Source: Streptomyces tendae
Lineage (GTDB): Bacteria; Actinomycetota; Actinomycetes; Streptomycetales; Streptomycetaceae
Direction of reading: 5' to 3'
Length of the DNA stretch: 64,000 nucleotides
Assembly (NCBI RefSeq): GCF_014650435.1
Contig: NZ_BMUY01000002.1
Location: 248,001-312,000, forward strand
The translations under genes were made by a program, and so were the position numbers. The notes beneath the pieces are model-generated. The model saw nothing but the letters and a program-made list of their open reading frames with translations, had not been told where the DNA came from and did not search any database. Positions 24,381-33,416 of this stretch are shown here, piece after piece. Each line of letters starts with the position of its first letter. Position 1 is the first letter of the stretch.

Positions 24381-24928
24381 CAGTCCAGGCCCAGCTCGTC
24401 CTTGTCGTACGCGTACAGGTACGGCACTCCCGCGCCGTCCTGGATCTTCTCCGCGGCGCCCGTCGCCCGGTCCACGATGGTCACGACGGCGACCACCTCG
24501 GCGCCGGCCTCGCGCACGGCCTCGACGGCGGTGAGCGGGGAGCCTCCGGTGGTGGAGGTGTCCTCGACGACCACGACGCGGCGGCCCTTGATCTCCGGGC
24601 CCTCGACGCGGCGCTGCAGCCCGTGCGCCTTGGCGGCCTTGCGGACGACGAACGCGTCCAGCTTCCGGCCCCGCGCGGCGGCGGCGTGCAGCATGCTCGC
24701 GGCGACCGGGTCCGCGCCCATGGTCAGGCCGCCCACGGCGTCGAACTCCAGGTCGGCGGTCAGGTCGAGCAGCACCTGCCCGACCAGCGGCGCGGCCTCG
24801 CCGTCCAGGGTGATGCGGCGCAGGTCGACGTAGTAGTCCGCCTCCAGACCCGAGGAGAGGGTCACCCTGCCGTGCACCACGGCCTTGTCCTTGATCTGCT
24901 GCAGCAGCTCGCCGCGTACATCCGTCAT
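24380..24928 (-). CDS. pyrE: Orotate phosphoribosyltransferase
   Basis: Transfers ribose-5-phosphate from PRPP to orotate, giving OMP in pyrimidine synthesis. At 182 residues it is of the short actinobacterial type. The PRPP loop is VVVVEDTSTTGGSP; the N-terminal half has SGLEADYYVDLRRITLDG and the flexible catalytic loop VVRKAAKAHGLQRR. It lies 10 bp downstream of an aldose-epimerase gene in the same direction, so the two are probably co-transcribed. A decamer repeat starts at its stop codon. Confidence 0.95.
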   Translation of the reverse strand: MTDVRGELLQQIKDKAVVHGRVTLSSGLEADYYVDLRRITLDGEAAPLVGQVLLDLTADLEFDAVGGLTMGADPVAASMLHAAAARGRKLDAFVVRKAAKAHGLQRRVEGPEIKGRRVVVVEDTSTTGGSPLTAVEAVREAGAEVVAVVTIVDRATGAAEKIQDGAGVPYLYAYDKDELGLD

Positions 24929-24938
24929 GTACGCCAGC

Positions 24939-25736
24939 TTAAAGGCGGCGCCAGGCCCAGGTCGTCGTGGCCTCCAGCGGCTCCAGGGGGGTGACCAGGC
25001 GGGGGAGGGTGTTCAGGCCGTTGGGCGGGCCGGTCTGCGGTTCCACGCAGACGGCGGCCTCCTGCTCGTCGTACACCACGGCCCACTGCTCCCGGCTGGT
25101 CACCTTCAGCTCCAGCCGCCCCGGCCAGGTCAGCGTGACGTCGACGCCGTCCGGCATGCCGAAGCAGTCGTCCCAGGGGCCCGGCTTCGGCTCGACCCGG
25201 TTGCCGGTGGGGAGGTGGTCGTCGCCACGCTCCTCCTGCCAGGCGGGGTCGAAGGCGATCTCCACGCCGGTGCCGTTCTCGCCGTCGAGGGTCCGGTTGA
25301 ACCAGGGGTGCCAGCCGATCTGCGCCGGGAAGGACGACTCGTACGTCTCTACGGACATCGACAGCGTGAGCCCGTCCTCGGCGAGCGCGACCACCTGGGT
25401 GACGCGTCCGGGGTACGGCCAGGGATCGACGAGGTCGTAGGTGATGACGGCCTCGTCGGCGGTGACGCGGGCGGTGCGCCAGGCGGCGTCGCGGGCGGTG
25501 CCGTGGATGGCGTGCGGCGGGGAGTTCAGCGGCATCTGGTGGACCACGGCGCCGTCGCGGAAGCGGCCGTCGCGGATGCGTCCGCACCAGGGGACCATCG
25601 GGAAGCAGCCGTAGCGCTCGCCCTGGCGGAGCAGCTCCGTGCCGCCGACGCGGAGTCCGCCGATCCGGCCGCCGTTGCCCGGCAGCACGGTCGCCTCCGC
25701 GTCGCCCGCGGTCAGCGTGATGGGTTCGTTACTCAC
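24939..25736 (-). CDS. Aldose-1-epimerase family protein
   Basis: A 265-residue galactose-mutarotase-fold protein. It has the N-terminal GNGGRIGGLRVGGTELLRQG, the motif MVPWCGRIRDG, the catalytic-type His in PHAIHGTARDA, the second His in IGWHPWFNR, and a C-terminal acid in AVCVEPQTGPPN. It interconverts alpha and beta anomers of a sugar or sugar phosphate; whether it prefers free hexoses or hexose-6-phosphate is not visible. Immediately upstream of pyrE (10 bp), as in other streptomycetes in my memory. Confidence 0.9.
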   Translation of the reverse strand: MSNEPITLTAGDAEATVLPGNGGRIGGLRVGGTELLRQGERYGCFPMVPWCGRIRDGRFRDGAVVHQMPLNSPPHAIHGTARDAAWRTARVTADEAVITYDLVDPWPYPGRVTQVVALAEDGLTLSMSVETYESSFPAQIGWHPWFNRTLDGENGTGVEIAFDPAWQEERGDDHLPTGNRVEPKPGPWDDCFGMPDGVDVTLTWPGRLELKVTSREQWAVVYDEQEAAVCVEPQTGPPNGLNTLPRLVTPLEPLEATTTWAWRRL

Positions 25737-25782
25737 GCCACGACCCTACTGGGGCGATCAAGGGCGCCCCACCCGGCGGCGG

Positions 25783-26703
25783 TCAGCGGCGTTTGCGGAG
25801 CGCGCGGCCCACCACGATCGCCGACGCCACGACCAGCGCCGCCGCGGGTGCGGCCCAGCGCAAGGGGGCACCGACACCGCTCGCCTGCGGGGTGGGCACG
25901 GGGGCGTACCGGCCGCGCGGCGGGGCGTGGTCCACCTCCTCGGCGCTGCGGCCGATCATCGTGCGGCGCGCGTGCGCGGCCTCGGCGGGGGGCGGGACGG
26001 CCGGCCCGGCGTCCGTGCCGTCGTCGTCCGTGTCGTCGTCCTCGTCCGTGTTCATGAGGGAGGGCGGGGGGACCTCGGTGTCGAAGACGGAGGCGGGGTG
26101 CGCCTCGGATTCCCGCCCCGGCTCGGGTTCGGTCCCTGCCTCCGGTTCGGTCCCCGACTCAGAATCCGTCCCGGACTCCGGTTCCGTCCCCGGCGCCGGT
26201 TCTCTCCCCTCTCTCCCCGGCTCCGGTTCCGTCCGCGGATCCGGTTCGGGTCGCGGTGCGGGGTCCGCCGCGGGGGGTGTCCGCGCCGCCGTGCCCAGGT
26301 TCTCGGCGAACCGGGTCAGCAGCCGGGTGGTGGCCGAGGTCACCGACTCGGGCGGCAGCTCCGTGACCCGCCCGTCGGCGGTGGCGGTCCCGGTGAACGT
26401 GAGGGTGGCGCCGCCGTCGGCATCGGCCGCGCGCAGCGTCAGCGCGAGCGTGACCGCGCCGGTGCCGCGCGACTCGGTGGCGTCGCCCTCGACGGCGTAC
26501 GTGCCGTCCTGGCGCGCGGACAGGCGCAGGGAGCCGCGGTAGGTGATGGAGTGACTGCCGATGCGCACCTTCAGCCGGCCCGCGACGGGCTCGGCCCCGG
26601 CGTCCTGCTGGAGCCCCGGAACCGCGCGGGCGACCCGGACGGGGTCGGCCAGCACGTCCCTGAGCCGCTCGGCCGGAACCGGAACGAACACCTCATGCTC
26701 CAT
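25783..26703 (-). CDS. SRPBCC/CoxG-like domain protein with acidic linker and C-terminal anchor
   Basis: A 306-residue protein in three parts. Residues 1-140 form a CoxG-type SRPBCC domain (MEHEVFVPVPAERLRDVLAD, then VARAVPGLQQD and YRGSLRLSARQDGTYAVEGD). Residues about 145-240 are a disordered acidic linker with repeats such as EPESGTDSESGTEPEAGTEP. The end (LRWAAPAAALVVASAIVVGR then RALRKRR) is a membrane helix with a basic tail. The design suggests a tail-anchored lipid- or ligand-binding domain reaching into the cytoplasm. No carbon-monoxide dehydrogenase genes are near, so a role in that enzyme's maturation is unlikely here. Confidence 0.8.
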   Translation of the reverse strand: MEHEVFVPVPAERLRDVLADPVRVARAVPGLQQDAGAEPVAGRLKVRIGSHSITYRGSLRLSARQDGTYAVEGDATESRGTGAVTLALTLRAADADGGATLTFTGTATADGRVTELPPESVTSATTRLLTRFAENLGTAARTPPAADPAPRPEPDPRTEPEPGREGREPAPGTEPESGTDSESGTEPEAGTEPEPGRESEAHPASVFDTEVPPPSLMNTDEDDDTDDDGTDAGPAVPPPAEAAHARRTMIGRSAEEVDHAPPRGRYAPVPTPQASGVGAPLRWAAPAAALVVASAIVVGRALRKRR

Positions 26704-26755
26704 GTCACGGCACCCTACCCAGCGGGCGCCCGGCGCACCCCCCGTCGAGGCAAAG

Positions 26756-27484
26756 TCACCCGCCGCCCGCGCTCCCCGGCGTCACCAGTCCCGTCTCGTA
26801 CGCCACGACCACCGCCTGGGCCCTGCTGGTCAGGCCCAGCTTGGTCATCGTGCGGTTGAGGTGGGTCTTCACGGTGGCCTCGCTGATGAACAGCCGGTCG
26901 GCGGCCTCGGCGTTGCTCAGGCCGCGGGCGACCAGGCGCAGGACCTCGGCCTCGCGCCCGGTCAGCGTCGTCAGCGCGGGCGGCGGACCGGCGTCCCGCT
27001 CCGTCCCGGGCCCCGTGTCCGTCATCCGCGTGAACGCCTCCACCAGGCGCCGGGTGACCGCGGGGGCGAACAGCGCGTCGCCGCCGTGCACCGCGGTGAT
27101 CGCGGCCAGCAGCCGTTCGGGGCCCGCGTCCTTGAGCAGGAAGCCGGACGCGCCCGCCCGCAGGGCGCCGTACACGTACTCGTCGAGGTCGAAGGTGGTC
27201 AGGACGAGGACGCGGGGTGCGGGGTCCACCGCCTCGGCGAGGATCCGCTCTGTGGCCTGGATGCCGGTGAGGCCGGGCATGCGGATGTCCATCAGGACCA
27301 CGTCCGGCCGGATCCGCGCGGCCAGCTCCACCGCCTCGGAGCCGTCGGCGGCCTCGCCGACGACCTCCATGCCGGGCGCGGCGCGCAGCAGCGTGGCGAG
27401 GCCGCTGCGGACGAGGTACTGGTCATCGACGACGAGCAGGCGTATCGGCCCGTCCGTCGGGCGGTCTCGGTCTGCGTCGCTCAT
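26756..27484 (-). CDS. NarL/LuxR-type response regulator (system C)
   Basis: A 242-residue response regulator. The acidic pocket is DD at 20-21, phospho-acceptor Asp66 lies in [13 protein letters not shown], and [11 protein letters not shown] contains the conserved Lys. The output helix-turn-helix reads [20 protein letters not shown], then [20 protein letters not shown]. Its ATG (27484) overlaps the kinase stop by 4 nt. A short acidic, Gly/Pro-rich linker connects the domains. Confidence 0.94.
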   Translation of the reverse strand: MSDADRDRPTDGPIRLLVVDDQYLVRSGLATLLRAAPGMEVVGEAADGSEAVELAARIRPDVVLMDIRMPGLTGIQATERILAEAVDPAPRVLVLTTFDLDEYVYGALRAGASGFLLKDAGPERLLAAITAVHGGDALFAPAVTRRLVEAFTRMTDTGPGTERDAGPPPALTTLTGREAEVLRLVARGLSNAEAADRLFISEATVKTHLNRTMTKLGLTSRAQAVVVAYETGLVTPGSAGGG

Positions 27485-28641
27485 TCCCGGGCGGTGTCTC
27501 CTCGGCGTGCGGCTTGTACCGGCGTCGGCAGGGTCAGGCGCACGCCGAATCCACCCTCGCCGCGCGGGCCGACGGCGATCGTCCCGCCGTAGAGCTTGGC
27601 CCTCTCCCGCATCCCGATCAAGCCGTGGCCGCCGCGTTCGGCGGGTGTGTCCGGAATCGGTCCCTCGGCGGGTCCGTCGTCGGTCACGGACACCGTCACC
27701 TCGCCCGCGCGGTAGGAGAGTTCGACGGCGGCGTCGGCGCCGGGCGCGTGCTTGAGCACGTTGGTGAGGGCCTCCTGCACCACCCGGTAGACGCACAGCT
27801 GGACGCCGGGCGGCAGCGGCCGCGGGGTGCCCGTGACGCGCAGTTCGACGCCCACGCCGCCGGTGCGCACCCGGGTGACCATCTCGTCGAGCTGGCCGAG
27901 GCCGGGAGCGGGGGCGCCGTCCGCGCCCTGCACGCCGTCGGCGCGCAACAGGCCCAGCATGCGGCGCAGTTCGGCCAGGGCCTCGCCGCTGGCGCCCTCG
28001 ATGGTGTCCAGGGCCTCGCGCGCGGTGCGGGCGTCGGAGTGGAACACGAAGCGGGCGAGGCCCGCCTGGACGTTGATGACGGCGATGTGGTGGGCGACCA
28101 CGTCGTGCAGTTCGCGGGCGATCCGCACGCGTTCCTCGGCGACCTCGCGCCGCGCCCGGTCGGCCTGTTCGGCCCGCAGCCGCAGCGTCAGTTCGCCGGT
28201 CCTGCGGGCCACGTACCCGAACCGCCACAGCACCAGCGGGAAGCCCACGGCCTGGCCCGCGACCGAGGCCATCGCCCCGGACTCGCTGCGCAGCCCGGCG
28301 TAGATCCAGACCACGGCGAGGAGGGCGGCGCAGGCGGCCGCGGTGCGGGTGGGGCGCAGGGAGGCGACGGTGTAGACGGCGAGCATGGGGCCGAAGGAAC
28401 CGACGACGGGCCAGTAGTCGAGGGTGACGTAGGCCGCCCAGCAGGCATGGACGACGAGGCAGACGGTGACGGGGGCCCGGGTGCGCAGTACGAGGGGGAG
28501 GGTCAGCAGGCCGACGAGCGTCCAGGCGAGCGGGTCGAGCGCGGGCCACCCCTGGGCGACGGCCTCGGTGCCCAGCAGGACCGCCACGGTCGTCAGCGCC
28601 GCGGCGATCAGGCCGTCGGCCGCCAAGGGGTGCAGGCGCAT
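27481..28641 (-). CDS. Sensor histidine kinase, HisKA_3 type (system C)
   Basis: A 386-residue membrane kinase with about five N-terminal helices (residues 7-145), then the phospho-acceptor site [20 protein letters not shown] with His179 and the catalytic domain ([37 protein letters not shown]). I chose ATG 28641; an in-frame ATG at 28680 would add 13 residues and lies next to a 20-bp palindrome. Partner of the regulator at 26756. Confidence 0.92.
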   Translation of the reverse strand: MRLHPLAADGLIAAALTTVAVLLGTEAVAQGWPALDPLAWTLVGLLTLPLVLRTRAPVTVCLVVHACWAAYVTLDYWPVVGSFGPMLAVYTVASLRPTRTAAACAALLAVVWIYAGLRSESGAMASVAGQAVGFPLVLWRFGYVARRTGELTLRLRAEQADRARREVAEERVRIARELHDVVAHHIAVINVQAGLARFVFHSDARTAREALDTIEGASGEALAELRRMLGLLRADGVQGADGAPAPGLGQLDEMVTRVRTGGVGVELRVTGTPRPLPPGVQLCVYRVVQEALTNVLKHAPGADAAVELSYRAGEVTVSVTDDGPAEGPIPDTPAERGGHGLIGMRERAKLYGGTIAVGPRGEGGFGVRLTLPTPVQAARRGDTARE

Positions 28642-28961
28642 TCCCGCAGCGTAGGTCCGCCCGCCCGGCGTCGGCGTCATCCTTCCGCGGTACCGCGGAA
28701 GTTGCAGGAACCGGGCGGCTACCACGCCGGGTTGGCGCCGTTCTCCACCTACCGCGGGATTCGGGGCCGCGCGGTGCGGCCGTAGGTTCTCGGTGCGGGC
28801 GATCCACAGGGGGATCAGGGGGATGTGGCGGTCCGCCCCGCACCCGGGGGGAGGGTCGGGCCGCCGCACGGGGACCTGCGGGACGACACTCGCGGCAACC
28901 TCGGGGGGCCACCACCTCGGGACGGACGCGGGAGGGGCGCGGTCGCGGCGCCCTCGCGGGC
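28642..28961. other. 320-bp intergenic region with 20-bp perfect palindrome
   Basis: No gene is seen. It is the 5' region of the system-C kinase and lies downstream of the aminopropyltransferase-like gene. It holds the palindrome at 28682-28701 and two further ACCGCGG half-sites (near 28750 and 28967), suggesting a control region. Confidence 0.6.
28682..28701. promoter_or_regulatory. 20-bp perfect palindrome upstream of system-C kinase
   Basis: CTTCCGCGGTACCGCGGAAG is fully self-complementary. It lies 41 bp upstream of the kinase ATG at 28641. It may be the binding site of the paired response regulator, or a cruciform-type repeat. Confidence 0.5.
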
Positions 28962-30614
28962 TCAGTACCGCGGGTGCGGGAGCGTGGACGGCGGCAGACC
29001 GGGGATCCGGGTGCGGGCCGCGGCGCGGGCGTCCCGGGCCAGCGCGTCCGGCGTGAGGGTGTGCGGGCGGGGCGCCGCCGGGTCCAGGCGCAGTGCGGGA
29101 GCGGTGCGCGCGGCCAGGAGGAAGCCCCAGCCGCTGGGGGCGCGGCGGTCGGCGGCCGCGCGGTGGGTGCCGGGCGCGGAGCCGGGGTGGCGGGCGCCGA
29201 CACGGTAGGCGGTGGCCGGCAGGCCGGCCGCGCGGAGGGTGGCGTCCACGGTCCAGAAGGCGCGGGGGCTCGCGGCGACCGGGCCCGCGTGGACGGCCAG
29301 CCTCCCGTCGGGCGCGAGCACCCGCCGCAGCAGGCCGTAGAACTCCTGCGAGTACAGCTTCGTGCTCGCCGTGAGGCCCGGGTCGGGCAGGTCCGAGATC
29401 ACCACGTCGTACGTCGCGGACGGTGTCGAGCGCAGCCGGCGGAAGGCGTCGCCGGTGAGGACGTGGACGCGCGCGTCGCCGTAGGCGTGCTCGTTGAGGG
29501 CGGACAGGCCGGGGTCGTGCCGGGCCAGCCGGGCCAGTCCCGGGTCGGCTTCGAGCAGGTCGACGCGGACCGTGCCGGGGTGGCGCAGCACCTCCCGGGC
29601 GGCGAGGCCGTCGCCGCCGCCGAGGATCAGCACGCGCGCGTGCGGGCCGCTCATCGCGGGGTGCACCAGCGCCTCGTGGTAGCGCCGCTCGTCGCTGCCG
29701 CGCACCCGCAGCCGCCCGTCGAGGAACAGGTCGAGGGGCCGGCCGTCGGTGTCGCCGGTGAGGACGACCTCCTGCACGTCGGTCCGTACGGCCACGCGGA
29801 CGTCCTGACCGTAGACGGCGTGCCGGGCCGCGCGTTCGAAGTCGTCGGCGAGGACGGTCGCCGTGGCGAGCAGGGCGAGGACGACCGCGTTGGCGGTCAG
29901 CAGCAGCCAGCGCGCCCGGCGGGTCAGGTCGCGCCGGAACAGGCCGAGGACCAGGGCGGCGCCGACGACCGCGTTGACGGTGCCGGTGAGCAGGGCGCCG
30001 GTGAGCTGGCCGAGGAAGGGCAGCAGGACGAACGGGAAGGCGAGGCCGCCGACGAGCGCGCCGACGTAGTCCGCGGCGAACAGGTCGGCGACGGCGCCGC
30101 CCGGGTCCTGCCTGCGCACCCGCTGGATCAGCTCCATGAGCAGCGGCACCTCGGCGCCGATCAGCACGCCGATGGCGAGCGAGAAGGCGACCAGCAGGAG
30201 GCGCGGACCGTCGGCCCACAGGCCGCCCCAGCCGCCGGTCCAGGCGAAGACCGCGTACAGCAGCATGGCGCTGGAGCCGCCGACCAGGGCGAGCGCGGCC
30301 TCCAGCGCGCCGAAGCCGGCCGCCGCCAGGCCGCGCAGCCGTTTGGCGGCCAGCGAGCCGAGGCCCATGGCGAAGACCATGACGGACAGGACGACGGACG
30401 CCTGGGTGACCGAGTCGCCGATCAGGTACGAGGCGAGCGCGACGAGTTCGAGTTCGTACACGAGCCCGCAGGCCGCACAGACGAAGACCCCGGCCAGCAC
30501 CAGGAACCGCCCGACGGCCGGGCGCACGGGCAGCCGTGCGGGCGCTTCGGGACCGCAGGGGCCGCCCCAGGACGGCGGTGAGCCGGGCGGGGCGGGCGCG
30601 TGCGGTTCGATCAC
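28962..30614 (-). CDS. Membrane-bound polyamine aminopropyltransferase (spermidine synthase-like)
   Basis: A 550-residue protein: an N-terminal membrane part of about seven to eight helices (residues 35-255) fused to a spermidine-synthase-like domain (about 265-510). The membrane part has [20 protein letters not shown] and [14 protein letters not shown], typical of the membrane SpeE group. The soluble domain has the nucleotide motif [33 protein letters not shown], and [13 protein letters not shown] with the candidate catalytic Asp. Genuine spermidine synthase activity is not assured, since several membrane members have unknown substrates. It is followed in the upstream direction by the DUF2617 gene at 30712. 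Confidence 0.86.
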   Translation of the reverse strand: MIEPHAPAPPGSPPSWGGPCGPEAPARLPVRPAVGRFLVLAGVFVCAACGLVYELELVALASYLIGDSVTQASVVLSVMVFAMGLGSLAAKRLRGLAAAGFGALEAALALVGGSSAMLLYAVFAWTGGWGGLWADGPRLLLVAFSLAIGVLIGAEVPLLMELIQRVRRQDPGGAVADLFAADYVGALVGGLAFPFVLLPFLGQLTGALLTGTVNAVVGAALVLGLFRRDLTRRARWLLLTANAVVLALLATATVLADDFERAARHAVYGQDVRVAVRTDVQEVVLTGDTDGRPLDLFLDGRLRVRGSDERRYHEALVHPAMSGPHARVLILGGGDGLAAREVLRHPGTVRVDLLEADPGLARLARHDPGLSALNEHAYGDARVHVLTGDAFRRLRSTPSATYDVVISDLPDPGLTASTKLYSQEFYGLLRRVLAPDGRLAVHAGPVAASPRAFWTVDATLRAAGLPATAYRVGARHPGSAPGTHRAAADRRAPSGWGFLLAARTAPALRLDPAAPRPHTLTPDALARDARAAARTRIPGLPPSTLPHPRY

Positions 30615-30711
30615 GCAGTGACGTTACGTCACTCCAGCACTGCGCTTCGTCACCCACACGTGTGAAACTCCGGGCCGCCCGGGCACCACAGGTTTATCCG
30701 GCCCCACCCGC

Positions 30712-31248
30712 TCACACCGCGGACGGGCTGAGCCGGGCCGTCGGCACCCGCACGCCCACCCGGGTGCGGGTCGCCACCAGCTGGCCGTCCTGCGGATAGG
30801 CGTGCCAGGTCCGCCAGTGCACCTGCCCCTCGTGCCGCTGGGCCAGCAGCGCGGTGAAGGCGTGCGGACTGCCGGGGAAGACGCCGACCAGGCCGTGCGG
30901 GTGGTCGGAGACCAGGGCCAGCAGTTCCTGGGCGCGTCCGGCGAAGGAGCCCGGCGTCAGCACCTCCACCCGGGCGGCGAACTCGTACTCCCAGTCCCCC
31001 ACCCGCTTTGCGACGCCCAGCGGAAGGGGTGTGCTGCTGCCGGGGATGCACGCCACCGTCTCCGAGCAGCTGCCCCGCTCCTCCTCGAGCAGGACTTGGT
31101 GGGAGGCGCCGAGCAGCCTCAACTGGAGCCGGGCGTCCGTCAGTTCGACGTCGAGACAGGCGAGCGCGGGCAGCGGCTCGCGCCCCAGTGCCCAGGCCAG
31201 GTCGGCGGCGCGGGTGTCGGTGTAGGCGGTTTTGAGGGTCGTGAGCAT
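30712..31248 (-). CDS. DUF2617 family protein
   Basis: A 178-residue cytosolic-looking protein with the DUF2617 pattern: MLTTLKTAYTDTRAADLAWA, then LDVELTDARLQLRLLGASHQ, VGDWEYEFAARVEVL and a C-terminal VHWRTWHAYPQDGQLVATRT. In streptomycetes it lies beside the membrane aminopropyltransferase-like gene and is 97 bp upstream of it here, suggesting shared transcription and a linked but unknown role. ATG 31248 starts the conserved part. Confidence 0.83.
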   Translation of the reverse strand: MLTTLKTAYTDTRAADLAWALGREPLPALACLDVELTDARLQLRLLGASHQVLLEEERGSCSETVACIPGSSTPLPLGVAKRVGDWEYEFAARVEVLTPGSFAGRAQELLALVSDHPHGLVGVFPGSPHAFTALLAQRHEGQVHWRTWHAYPQDGQLVATRTRVGVRVPTARLSPSAV

Positions 31249-31646
31249 GGATCGGCTCCGCAAGCAGACAAGGAGAGGAAGGTGTGGGGTCCGCGCATCC
31301 GTGGCGCTGCCGGGGATGCGGCCCGCTCAGCCCAGTCGGCCGGTCAGGAGGGGGGTCAACAGGTCGTCCGAGGAGCTGCGTTGATGAGGGAGAGCGAATC
31401 ATGAACGATGGCGCCGCCACAGCGTTTTTACCCAACTTCGTGACGTTTCCATCCCTCAGGGGGCTCCACAGCTCAACTGTTCAACCAGGGCGCACACCCC
31501 GCCCGTTCAGCGTGCGCCGGGGCGTGGGAGCGCCCACCGGGAGTGTGGCCCGGCGGGCGCTCTGGTGGGGCGTGGGGCCCGGTCCCAGGGTCGGGCCCCG
31601 TGGCGGGGATGCGGTTCCCCCTGGTCGCAGGCTCAGCTGCCCCGTG
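31249..31646. other. 398-bp region without a recognisable gene
   Basis: It separates the minus-strand DUF2617 gene from the minus-strand Gly/Cys-rich gene. Inspection of both strands found only low-complexity reading frames. An AT-richer patch near 31425-31455 may hold the DUF2617 promoter. Confidence 0.5.
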
Positions 31647-31943
31647 TCAGCCGCCGCCTCCGCCGCATCCGCCGCCGCCCCCTCCCCCGCAGGACGACCC
31701 GCCTCCGCAGGACGAGCCGCCACCGCAGGAGTGGCCCGAGTGGTGGCCGCCGGAGGACGAACCGTCCCCGTCGCCCGCCCACCAGCTGTTGGTGCTGCCG
31801 CCGCTGTCGCCGCCCCCGCCGGTGCTCGACCGGCGCGGCCCCCGCCCGGCCCGGGTCCGGGCCGCGCCCGAGGTGCGCCGGCCCGCCACGAGTCCCCTGA
31901 TCACCAGGGCTGCGATCACGAACAGGATGATGCCTGTGACCAC
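31647..31943 (-). CDS. Small membrane protein with Gly/Ser/Cys-rich tail
   Basis: A 98-residue protein starting with GTG 31943 behind AGGAGG (8 nt). Residues 3-20 form a single membrane helix (TGIILFVIAALVIRGLVA), followed by an arginine-rich patch, a GGGGDSGGSTNSWW spacer, and a tail containing HHSGHSCGGGSSCGGGSSCG and then glycines with one further Cys. Four cysteines, at residues 73, 79, 85 and 93, are spaced by 5, 5 and 7 residues in a flexible polyglycine chain, with three histidines just before. This could bind metal, or be cross-linked or modified. Similar Gly/Cys tails end some actinobacterial membrane proteins. The function is not known. Confidence 0.72.
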   Translation of the reverse strand: MVTGIILFVIAALVIRGLVAGRRTSGAARTRAGRGPRRSSTGGGGDSGGSTNSWWAGDGDGSSSGGHHSGHSCGGGSSCGGGSSCGGGGGGGCGGGGG

Positions 31944-32149
31944 GGCTCCACCCTCCTTCCGTTCCCGGGCCCGCGCCCGGAAGTCCCCCGAAGCAATCCC
32001 CCGTCGGACGCCTCGCTGCGTGTCGATTGCCTGTCGCTTGCCTGTGGATCGCGCCGTGAAGCTCACCGGCGTGCACGGGAGATGCCCTTCGCCGCCACGC
32101 CCCAAAGCAGAGTTGAGGAAGTCCAGAGCTTCGGCGCAGGATGACTCGT

Positions 32150-33340
32150 ATGACCTCGATGAGCTCCAGCGCCCGTCCCCTCCTGAACCGCCGGCTCGCC
32201 GAGTTCGGGACGACGATCTTCGCCGAGATGTCCGCCCTGGCGGTGCGGACCGGGGCGATCAACCTCGGTCAGGGCTTCCCCGACACCGACGGCCCCGAGG
32301 AGATCCGCGAGGCCGCCGTACGGGCGCTGCGCGACGGGCGCGGCAACCAGTACCCGCCGGGCCCGGGTGTCCCGGAGCTGCGCGCCGCCGTCGCCGACCA
32401 CCAGCTGCGCCGCTACGGCCTGTCCTACGACCCCGACACCGAGGTCCTGGTCACCGCCGGCGCCACGGAGGCCATCGCCGCGGCCCTGCTGGCCCTGGTG
32501 GAGCCCGGCGACGAGGTCGTCGCGCTGGAGCCGTACTACGACTCGTACGCGGCCTGCGTCGCGATGGCGGGCGGCACACGCGTGCCGGTGACCCTGCGGC
32601 CGCACGAAGGCGCGTTCCGCCTGGACCTGGACGAGCTGCGCGACGCCGTCACCGACCGCACCCGGCTCCTGCTGCTGAACACCCCGCACAACCCGACGGG
32701 CACGGTCCTGAGCCGCCCGGAGCTGGCGGCGATCGCCGAGCTGGCGGTGGAGCGGGACCTGCTGGTGGTGACCGACGAGGTCTACGAGCACCTGGTCTTC
32801 GACACCGCCGAGCACATCCCCCTGGCGTCCTTCCCGGGGATGCGGGAGCGCACGGTGACCATCGGGTCGGCCGGCAAGACGTTCTCGTTCACCGGCTGGA
32901 AGGTCGGCTGGGCCACCGCCGCGCCCGCCCTGCTCACTGCGGTCCGCTCGGCCAAGCAGTACCTGACGTACGTGGCCTCGGGACCCTTCCAGTACGCGGT
33001 CGCCGAGGCGCTCGCGCTGCCGGAGTCGTACTTCGCCGCCTACCGGCAGGACATGGAGGCGAAGCGGGACCTGCTGGCGGCGGGGCTGGCCGAGGCGGGC
33101 TTCGGGGTGTACCGGCCCGCCGGGACGTACTTCGTCACCACCGACATCCGCCCGCTCGGCGAGCGCGACGGCTTCGCCTTCTGCCGCTCCCTGCCCGAGC
33201 GCGCGGGCGTCGTCGCCGTCCCCAACGCGGTCTTCTACGACCACCGGGAGGAGGGCGCGCCCTTCGTGCGGTTCGCGTTCTGCAAGCGGCTGCCGGTGCT
33301 CCAGGAGGCGGTACAGCGGCTCAAGACCCTGGCGGGGTGA
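32150..33340 (+). CDS. Class I PLP aminotransferase (DapC / aspartate-aminotransferase-like)
   Basis: A 396-residue fold-type I aminotransferase. Key sites: INLGQGFPDTDGPEE at the N-terminus, NTPHNPTGTVL with the cofactor Asn, DEVYEHL with the cofactor Asp-x-x-Tyr, and the Schiff-base Lys in SAGKTFSFTGWKVGW. The substrate-carboxylate Arg is in FVRFAFCK. Relatives in streptomycetes act as N-succinyldiaminopimelate aminotransferases (DapC, lysine pathway) or as kynurenine/glutamine transaminases; the QGFPD signature fits both. ATG 32150 has AGGA 8 nt upstream; an ATG at 32141 is possible. A hairpin follows at 33361. Confidence 0.9.
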   Translation: MTSMSSSARPLLNRRLAEFGTTIFAEMSALAVRTGAINLGQGFPDTDGPEEIREAAVRALRDGRGNQYPPGPGVPELRAAVADHQLRRYGLSYDPDTEVLVTAGATEAIAAALLALVEPGDEVVALEPYYDSYAACVAMAGGTRVPVTLRPHEGAFRLDLDELRDAVTDRTRLLLLNTPHNPTGTVLSRPELAAIAELAVERDLLVVTDEVYEHLVFDTAEHIPLASFPGMRERTVTIGSAGKTFSFTGWKVGWATAAPALLTAVRSAKQYLTYVASGPFQYAVAEALALPESYFAAYRQDMEAKRDLLAAGLAEAGFGVYRPAGTYFVTTDIRPLGERDGFAFCRSLPERAGVVAVPNAVFYDHREEGAPFVRFAFCKRLPVLQEAVQRLKTLAG

Positions 33341-33360
33341 GCCGGGCGGGAAGGAGAAAA

Positions 33361-33388
33361 CCCGGCCCCCGCTGTCGCGGGTGCCGGG
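33361..33388. terminator. Bidirectional terminator between convergent genes
   Basis: CCCGGC-C-CCCGC pairs with GCGGG-T-GCCGGG around TGTC. It lies 20 nt after the aminotransferase stop and 28 nt after the YbjN stop; AAAA precedes it, giving a U-tract for minus-strand RNA. Confidence 0.75.
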
Positions 33389-33416
33389 CTCTTGTGGATT
33401 CAGCCGCGGGGGCGGA

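Noticed and set aside
27481..30657. Single 1058-codon frame that could suggest a giant fusion of aminopropyltransferase region and kinase
   Set aside because: Only its last 386 residues are the real kinase; the first part is the wrong frame over the gene 28962-30614.
31249..31646. tRNA or small RNA gene in the DUF2617 upstream gap
   Set aside because: No cloverleaf or conserved stem-loop could be folded by eye, and no promoter/terminator pair frames a transcript.
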